A stretch of 27,649 nucleotides of DNA, from NCBI GenBank assembly GCA_002409785.1, contig DHOX01000028.1, forward strand, positions 1 to 27,649, read 5' to 3'. The position numbers were made by a program, and so were the translations under genes. This document shows positions 23,513-27,649 of this stretch, piece after piece. The stretch is from Prevotella sp. UBA5379 (GTDB lineage Bacteria; Bacteroidota; Bacteroidia; Bacteroidales; Bacteroidaceae). Each line of letters starts with the position of its first letter. Positions within the stretch are counted from its first letter, which is position 1. The notes under the pieces are model-generated. The model searched no databases. It saw only the letters and a program-made list of their open reading frames with translations, and had not been told where the DNA came from.

Positions 23513-23534
23513 CTTTATGTATCTCAGGTTCGTG

Positions 23535-23542
23535 CAAAGGTA
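23535..23542 (-). promoter_or_regulatory. Predicted -7 element of the pyrKD promoter
   Basis: TACCTTTG on the minus strand, 22 nt before the pyrK ATG. The nearest TTG upstream (23559-23561) has a short 16-nt spacer, so the -33 part is weak. Confidence 0.5.
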
Positions 23543-23739
23543 CAAAAAAGAGGCGTAACAAGGGTAAGGTTTGGAAAAAATAACGCTTACACCTATTATA
23601 TTATGGTATTTATCCGGGCACACAAAAGCTCAGACACCAGCTCACCAGACCTGTCCGTCATTCGCCAACAGAAAAAGAAAGAATAACCCTACCCAAAAAC
23701 TCTTTCCAGAAAAGGCACCGGAAAACAGATATTCCGTAA

Positions 23740-24219
23740 CTATTTCTGAGGAACAAAAGCCTCCCATGACATATCATCATAAAAGACGCGGATCTCTCTG
23801 ATTTTACGTTGTGGTTTGTCAATATATTTTACGCCACTAACGAGCCGGCTATGAGGCCTGTTATCCGCCTTGAATTCTTCGGAAATTTTAGAAGGATCAG
23901 CAAATGAAGACTGAGGATTTTCTCCAAAATCCAGACTCGGTTCCTGCACATCAGAAACAGAAGTGCCCTCCTCTTCAGCCGGGTCATTTTCCTGATCCGT
24001 ATTTAACTGCATCGGTCCTTCTCCAAACATCAGCCAGTCAAGGTTAATATCCGGAAACCGGTGCTTGATCGCCTCCACATGCTTTAAGGTCGGATTGGTC
24101 CGACCGGTAAAAATACTACTCAGAGAGGCTGACGAAATTCCCAAGGTCTGGGCAAAGACCTGCTGGGTCATGTGCTGACTCTCCATTAATTGCCGGATTC
24201 TGTCTTTCATTTCTGCCAT
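23740..24219 (-). CDS. XRE-type helix-turn-helix transcriptional regulator
   Basis: 159 residues from the ATG at 24219; the frame extends to a TTG at 24225 only. Residues about 5-60 are a Cro/C1-type DNA-binding domain (MTQQVFAQTLGISSASLSSIFTGRTNPTLKHVEAIKHRFPDINLDWLMFGEG), including the WLMFGEG ending common in Bacteroidetes phage-like repressors. An acidic, Ser/Asp/Glu-rich linker follows (about 75-120), then a short basic C-terminal segment ending RVFYDDMSWEAFVPQK. There is no protease dyad. Its promoter overlaps a TTTAC-N4-GTAAA inverted repeat and lies next to a long field of similar motifs, so it probably controls itself. Confidence 0.88.
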   Translation of the reverse strand: MAEMKDRIRQLMESQHMTQQVFAQTLGISSASLSSIFTGRTNPTLKHVEAIKHRFPDINLDWLMFGEGPMQLNTDQENDPAEEEGTSVSDVQEPSLDFGENPQSSFADPSKISEEFKADNRPHSRLVSGVKYIDKPQRKIREIRVFYDDMSWEAFVPQK

Positions 24220-24260
24220 AATCAATAGCGTAATACCTTCAAAAAGGATTTTCCTTTGAT

Positions 24261-24295
24261 TTTACAAAGGTAAAACAAAAAAACGAACCGAGCAA
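24261..24295 (-). promoter_or_regulatory. Predicted promoter and overlapping operator of the XRE regulator gene
   Basis: Minus-strand -7 TACCTTTG (plus 24265-24272), spacer 20 nt, TTG (24293-24295). The inverted repeat TTTAC-AAAG-GTAAA (24261-24274) covers the -7 element, so a protein bound there would block transcription. Autorepression is the natural reading, but is inferred. Confidence 0.6.
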
Positions 24296-24733
24296 CAAAT
24301 GTAGAATCAAATTTTCCTTTTCATTTTTACATTTACAGTTTAATATCTACGAACATAAAGAGTACAAATGTAAAGGTTCACGTTTACATTTACAAATCAA
24401 CAGTAGTTGGTCCAGACTGGCTACAAAGGGTTTATAAAAAGGATTATCGCAATTAACTGACTGTTATAGGGGTTTATTCGCAAACACAAATGTAAAATAA
24501 CCGTCTGATGCAAATAATGGACACTTTTAAAACTTATTTTGGTTTTACATCTTGATAATATTAACATAAATCACTGAATACCAATGTTATATATTGTGTA
24601 TTGCCTTTACGTATAAATATTTATATACATTCATAAAACCATATATATCGGTTTTGATTTACATATCAATAAAACGATACTACGTTTACAATCATTGAAT
24701 ATAACCGTGAAGATGTAAATATCGCTTTTGCTA

Positions 24734-24747
24734 TTGTAAATTTACAA
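24734..24747. repeat. Perfect 14-bp palindrome in the motif field
   Basis: TTGTAAATTTACAA is identical on both strands and joins a GTAAA and a TTTAC motif directly. It is the most symmetric candidate binding site of the field. Confidence 0.5.
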
Positions 24748-24996
24748 GGCTAAAGTACACAAATATAAACATTAATAAATGCAAAAACAAAATCTATGAC
24801 CACTCTTGAAGCCCCGTTTCTCTATAAATCGCACCATTCAGGCAGATGCTTGAATCGTTCTCAAGCAGACGATTCTCAGAGCCCTTTTTTCGACATAACT
24901 TACTGAAAACAGGGCACTTCAGCAGGAAAAAAGCATCATCTTCAAGTTGTCAACCAGCGAAAAAAGGGCCCGATTTCCCTCATTTGTGAACTGAAG

Positions 24997-25036
24997 AAGC
25001 CCGATTTTCACTGAAAACGTTGAAAATCGGGCTTCA
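24997..25036. terminator. Strong 15-bp hairpin downstream of holA
   Basis: GAAGCCCGATTTTCA (24997-25011) and TGAAAATCGGGCTTC (25022-25036) are perfectly complementary around a 10-nt loop, starting 35 nt beyond the holA stop. No T-run follows on either strand, so it may protect RNA 3' ends or act with a factor rather than as a classical terminator. Confidence 0.55.
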
Positions 25037-25070
25037 AATACCTTTGATTACCTATTAAATAATTGTTAAA

Positions 25071-26102
25071 TCAGTGCAGGATGAAGAAGATCAACTCCCT
25101 CATCAGTTCTCCCCCACTGGTATTCGGATTCCCGATACCCTTGCTTTTTGCATCAACCTCCCTGATTTTTTCCAAGATCTGAATGACCTTTCCGGGGCCA
25201 TAGTTTCTTAGTCCGGTCATATAATCCCATGCGGCCCATCCCCCTCTGAGCCCAAGTTTTGCGGCCACCGCATTCTGGTTATTCCGGTCAGGCATATACT
25301 CCACAATCAATAGATTCTGGAAGTAAGAAAAGAGTTGGGGCAGCAGGCGGAAAACAGGATAGGATTTAGGATTTTTGTTAAAAAATATGACAATCTCATT
25401 AACCTTGAAAATATCCTTCTGGGCAAGTGCTTTCCGGAGTTCAAAAACATTAAAGTCCTTGCTCACCCCCACTTCCTTTTCGACAAGGTCTGCGGTGATC
25501 CTCCTCTGGTCTTTCGACAGAGAAATCAGGATCTTGTCCAGTTCGGAAGTCAACCTGTTCAGATCAGAGCCGACATGGTCGGCAATCATCTGAGCAGCCT
25601 TTGGTTCGATCGTTGCCTCCCTTGCTTTCAGATAGGTATCTATAAAGCCCGGTAAATCCCGGTCGTATAATTTCTTTCCTTCGAAAATGACAGCACCCGC
25701 CTTGCGGGCAAGAGAATAAACCTTCTTCCTCAGATCCAGTTTGCCGTTTTTGTGGCAGAACACCAGGATCGTCGATTTCTGCGGTTTTTCAAAATAGCCC
25801 TCCAAGGGATCCAGGTTCTTCAGGGCCTGTGACTCCTTCACGATGATGACCTGATGTTCAGACATCATCGGATAGCGGAGAGCCATGTCGACAACCTGAG
25901 CAGCCGTGACATCCGGCCCATAGACGATCGTCTGGTTAAAATCACGCTCTTCCGGCTGCAGGACATTCTGGGCCAGATAATCCGAAATCTTATCGATATA
26001 ATAAGATTCCAGTCCACCCAAAATGTATATTGGCGCAAATTTCCGGGCCCTCAGATCCCGCATCACTGTTCCGTATGTTACCGTAGAATTCTTATCTGCC
26101 AT
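25071..26102 (-). CDS. holA: DNA polymerase III subunit delta
   Basis: 343 residues from the ATG at 26102, where the family begins (MADKNSTVTYGTVMRDLRARKFAPIYILGG); longer in-frame starts would enter the promoter. Delta opens the beta sliding clamp within the clamp loader. Typical parts are the FAPIYILGGLESYYIDKI opening, the region VDMALRYPMMSEHQVIIVKESQ that contains the clamp-contact element, HVGSDLNRLTSELDKI and the C-terminal helical collar ending LMRELIFFILH. Full length. Transcribed alone. Confidence 0.95.
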   Translation of the reverse strand: MADKNSTVTYGTVMRDLRARKFAPIYILGGLESYYIDKISDYLAQNVLQPEERDFNQTIVYGPDVTAAQVVDMALRYPMMSEHQVIIVKESQALKNLDPLEGYFEKPQKSTILVFCHKNGKLDLRKKVYSLARKAGAVIFEGKKLYDRDLPGFIDTYLKAREATIEPKAAQMIADHVGSDLNRLTSELDKILISLSKDQRRITADLVEKEVGVSKDFNVFELRKALAQKDIFKVNEIVIFFNKNPKSYPVFRLLPQLFSYFQNLLIVEYMPDRNNQNAVAAKLGLRGGWAAWDYMTGLRNYGPGKVIQILEKIREVDAKSKGIGNPNTSGGELMRELIFFILH

Positions 26103-26165
26103 AGTTTTTCCATAAGACCTTCTGAGAAATAGTTGCATCCGTTTTCCCCGGATTCTTTTTTTTAT

Positions 26166-26173
26166 TATCTTTG
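26166..26173 (+). promoter_or_regulatory. Predicted -7 element for the HSDR_N gene
   Basis: TATCTTTG followed by C on the plus strand, about 145 nt before the ATG at 26318. A good TTG upstream is not seen. It faces away from the holA promoter but the two -7 elements are only 13 bp apart. Confidence 0.4.
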
Positions 26174-26186
26174 CAAAAGGCTCATG

Positions 26187-26217
26187 CAAAGGTAATGCAA
26201 ATCGGATGAAACTCAAA
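26187..26217 (-). promoter_or_regulatory. Predicted holA promoter
   Basis: Minus-strand -7 TACCTTTG (plus 26187-26194), spacer 19 nt, -33 TTTG (26214-26217). Leader of about 80 nt before the ATG at 26102. Confidence 0.6.
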
Positions 26218-26317
26218 AAGAAATCCCGCTTTTGTTAATTCAGATGAATGATGGCAAATCTGACCCATCGTACTTTCATCTGTATTCACCGCCTTCATTC
26301 ATAACAGGAAAAAAGAA

Positions 26318-26767
26318 ATGACACCATTAAATTTACCTGATTTCCAGGTCAAACTCTCGGGTACGCAGGAGAGACCGGCCATTTTTGACCTCCTCCGCCG
26401 GAAATATGTAGCACTGACTCCTGAGGAATGGGTCCGCCAGCATTTTATCCATTTTCTGATTGAACATCGCGGCTATCCGGCTACACTGATGCAGAACGAG
26501 ATTCAACTGAAGGTTGGCGATAAAGTCCTGCGTGCAGACAGCATACTCTACGGAAACGATCTCCACCCCCGGATGATCATCGAATACAAGGCACCGAATA
26601 TTCCGGTGACTCAGAAAGTCTTTGACCAGATTTCAGTCTATAATCTTCTTCTTCATGTTGATTACCTGATTGTTTCCAACGGTATCCGTCACTACATCTG
26701 CAAGATGGACTATCCTCGTCAGGGTTACTCTTTTTTAAAGGATATTCCCTCCTATGAGCAACTATGA
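26318..26767 (+). CDS. Stand-alone type I restriction R-subunit N-terminal (HSDR_N) domain protein
   Basis: 149 residues that match the nuclease-like N-terminal domain of type I restriction R subunits (PF13588 type) without any helicase part. The PD-(D/E)xK pattern is intact: Asp in LRADSILYG (about residue 74) and ExK in MIIEYKAP (about 89-91), followed by the QxxxY-like element in FDQISVYNLLL (about 104-108). It therefore could bind or cut DNA. No methylase or specificity gene lies nearby. Proteins of this kind are commonly found next to holA in Bacteroidetes, so it is more likely a conserved chromosomal gene than a broken restriction system. Cellular role unknown. Confidence 0.88.
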   Translation: MTPLNLPDFQVKLSGTQERPAIFDLLRRKYVALTPEEWVRQHFIHFLIEHRGYPATLMQNEIQLKVGDKVLRADSILYGNDLHPRMIIEYKAPNIPVTQKVFDQISVYNLLLHVDYLIVSNGIRHYICKMDYPRQGYSFLKDIPSYEQL

Positions 26768-26827
26768 CAGACGGCATGACATGGTCAGTATGTCTTTGAC
26801 CTACAACCTCTTCAAGGTTTCTTCCAG

Positions 26828-26854
26828 CCGGTCCTACTCAACAAAAAGGACCGG
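26828..26854 (+). terminator. Possible terminator hairpin after the HSDR_N gene
   Basis: CCGGTCCT (26828-26835) and AGGACCGG (26847-26854) form a perfect GC-rich 8-bp stem with an 11-nt loop. No T-run follows. Confidence 0.4.
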
Positions 26855-27026
26855 GTCTGATCTGATCCGCCAGAAAGTCCTGATCGTCAGGAAAAATACA
26901 TGAATAAAAGAAAAGTTGTTCCTACCCGAAAATGTCCTTTGACTGCCATCCGGATGTATGAAATCTATACAAATATCTAATTTTGAATAATATCGTAATT
27001 AGTAGTCTTTTCTCCTTTGTTTTTCC

Positions 27027-27034
27027 TATCTTTG
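27027..27034 (+). promoter_or_regulatory. Predicted -7 element for the 127-residue protein gene
   Basis: TATCTTTG, a full match to the Bacteroidetes -7 consensus, 73 nt before the ATG at 27108. The -33 part is not clear. Confidence 0.5.
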
Positions 27035-27107
27035 TCTATACAAATAAGCGTTTAAAGTAAGGTAACCAACTGGCGCTTCTATTCATTAACTTTAAAACTA
27101 AACCATT

Positions 27108-27491
27108 ATGACTGAAAATCAAAACCTGACCAAAGAAAAGATGAATCATGTTCTAGTGAGTGATTATGCCTGGCTTCTTGAAAAAGGAAAAGAGGGCGGA
27201 CTGTTGTGGAACGGCTCCATGGCAGATTTATGTGTCTGGACACACCAACTCTTCCTGCAGTTTGCCATCACTGACAAACACGGGAACGCGCGGCAATACA
27301 AAAGTCTGATGCGGGAAATTTGCGCCCTCACCCACAGAGATATGCCACACAACCCCAATTCATACTTAAGCCATTCCCAAAAAGAAGACTATGCCTGGAA
27401 CAAGACCTTTACGACACGTTACAAAGAGATCTTCCTGAGTGGCGATGAACACCCCATCAGCCACTTCCTCTCCAGAAAGAAGGATGAATAA
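27108..27491 (+). CDS. Hypothetical cytoplasmic protein, 127 residues
   Basis: I do not recognise the family. The protein has no signal peptide or membrane helix and is polar and helical. It contains many Trp, His and Tyr (DYAWLLEKGKEGGLLWNGSM, CVWTHQLFLQF, DYAWNKTFTTRYKEIF); the segment DYAW occurs twice (about 19-22 and 94-97). Cys and His residues in ICALTHRDMPHN could bind metal but form no known site. It appears a complete gene: a promoter element lies upstream, the ATG is preceded by an A-rich stretch as usual in this order, and a hairpin follows. Confidence 0.7.
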   Translation: MTENQNLTKEKMNHVLVSDYAWLLEKGKEGGLLWNGSMADLCVWTHQLFLQFAITDKHGNARQYKSLMREICALTHRDMPHNPNSYLSHSQKEDYAWNKTFTTRYKEIFLSGDEHPISHFLSRKKDE

Positions 27492-27498
27492 TGCTCTC

Positions 27499-27528
27499 CG
27501 GTACCGCCCCGTATAACTGGCGGTACCG
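27499..27528 (+). terminator. Hairpin after the 127-residue protein gene
   Basis: CGGTACCGCC (27499-27508) and GGCGGTACCG (27519-27528) give a perfect 10-bp GC-rich stem with a 10-nt loop, 7 nt after the stop codon. There is no T-run. Because the next gene converges, it could serve both strands. Confidence 0.5.
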
Positions 27529-27593
27529 ATGACCGGTGAATCCGAATCCCTCAGAGACGAAACCCTACATCTCTTATTGCTTATTGAATAAAA

Positions 27594-27649
27594 TTATTTC
27601 GTGACCGTATAACTCTTCCCTTCACTGCCAATAGAAGTCAGAGTTAATT
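27594..27649 (-). CDS. C-terminal end of a gene that continues past the window
   Basis: On the minus strand the last 17 codons read LTLTSIGSEGKSYTVTK followed by a TAA at 27594-27596. The alternating hydrophobic and polar residues look like a final beta-strand of a surface or secreted protein. The frame is open to the window edge. Product not identifiable from this fragment, and chance cannot be excluded for so short a frame. Confidence 0.45.
   Translation of the reverse strand, partial: LTLTSIGSEGKSYTVTK

Larger units (their letters stand above)
24226..25070. other. Long gene-free stretch with repeated TTTAC/GTAAA motifs and strong hairpins
   Basis: No coding region was found. The first part (24261-24747) is A/T-rich and holds at least thirteen copies of TTTAC or its complement GTAAA. 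The second part (about 24780-25040) is less A/T-rich and carries several inverted repeats: GCTTGA..TCAAGC (24848-24866), GAATCGT..ACGATTC (24852-24875), GCCCTTTTTTCG with a near-complement at 24958-24969, and a 15-bp perfect stem at 24997-25036. A plus-strand -7-like TACCTTTG occurs at 25040-25047 with no gene behind it. It could hold a small RNA or a decayed mobile element. Confidence 0.55.
26768..27107. other. Intergenic stretch between the HSDR_N gene and the 127-residue gene
   Basis: No complete gene is visible. It holds the hairpin at 26828-26854, a promoter element at 27027-27034, and a short stop-bounded frame at 26780-26860 that reads QYVFDLQPLQGFF but has no start codon, possibly a trace of a lost gene. 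Confidence 0.5.

Noticed and set aside
24291..24770. CRISPR-like or iteron array
   Set aside because: The TTTAC/GTAAA units vary in spacing and orientation and are too short and irregular for CRISPR repeats or regular iterons.
26780..26860. Short coding-like stretch after the HSDR_N gene
   Set aside because: It has no start codon, is bounded by stops, and is too short to separate a gene remnant from chance.

Overview
The window looks like chromosomal DNA of a member of Bacteroidales, most like Prevotellaceae. Three things point that way. Many genes are preceded by the Bacteroidetes sigma-ABfr type promoter (-7 TAnnTTTG with TTTG or TTG about 20 nt upstream), which I could place in front of most transcription units. 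Shine-Dalgarno sequences are rare. The protein families are also typical: TonB of the short Bacteroidetes type, PyrK/PyrD class 1B, SlyD with a Cys-rich tail, and a YaiO barrel beside a family 2 glycosyltransferase. No rRNA, tRNA, IS element or CRISPR array was recognised.

Layout. Bases 1-604 hold no convincing gene but carry a well-formed leftward promoter beside a perfect 16-bp palindrome. From 605 to 5221, on the minus strand, lies what looks like one operon: a TIGR01777-type NAD-binding protein, a degenerate receiver-domain protein, a YaiO-type outer-membrane barrel, a membrane-anchored alpha-solenoid (HEAT-like) protein and a membrane GT2 glycosyltransferase. The last four genes touch or overlap. 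They look like an envelope-spanning polysaccharide synthesis and export machine and are the best candidate for an under-described system. Then come panE-like, an HMA-AraC fusion regulator and umuDC (5405-8809, minus), tonB (plus), a MATE exporter (minus) and a secreted metallophosphoesterase (plus). A minus-strand unit nfeD, SPFH/stomatin, WecB-like, SDR follows (12989-16382); its WecB-like protein lacks most catalytic residues of true UDP-GlcNAc 2-epimerases.

At 16769-18279 (plus) sits an orphan contractile tail sheath gene with its own promoter and a single-base frameshift near the start, without tube, baseplate or ATPase genes beside it. Next are an M48 lipoprotein peptidase and a small secreted protein (minus), slyD and aroC (plus), pyrK and pyrD (minus), an XRE-type regulator (minus) preceded by about 500 bp rich in TTTAC/GTAAA motifs, a gene-free stretch with several strong inverted repeats, holA (minus), a stand-alone HSDR_N nuclease-like domain (plus), an unknown 127-residue protein (plus), and the last codons of a minus-strand gene that continues beyond the window.

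Housekeeping genes (aroC, pyrKD, holA, slyD, tonB) alternate with accessory or envelope genes, so this is core chromosome with small accessory insertions rather than one mobile element. All function calls rest on reading protein sequences by eye; no database search was run.
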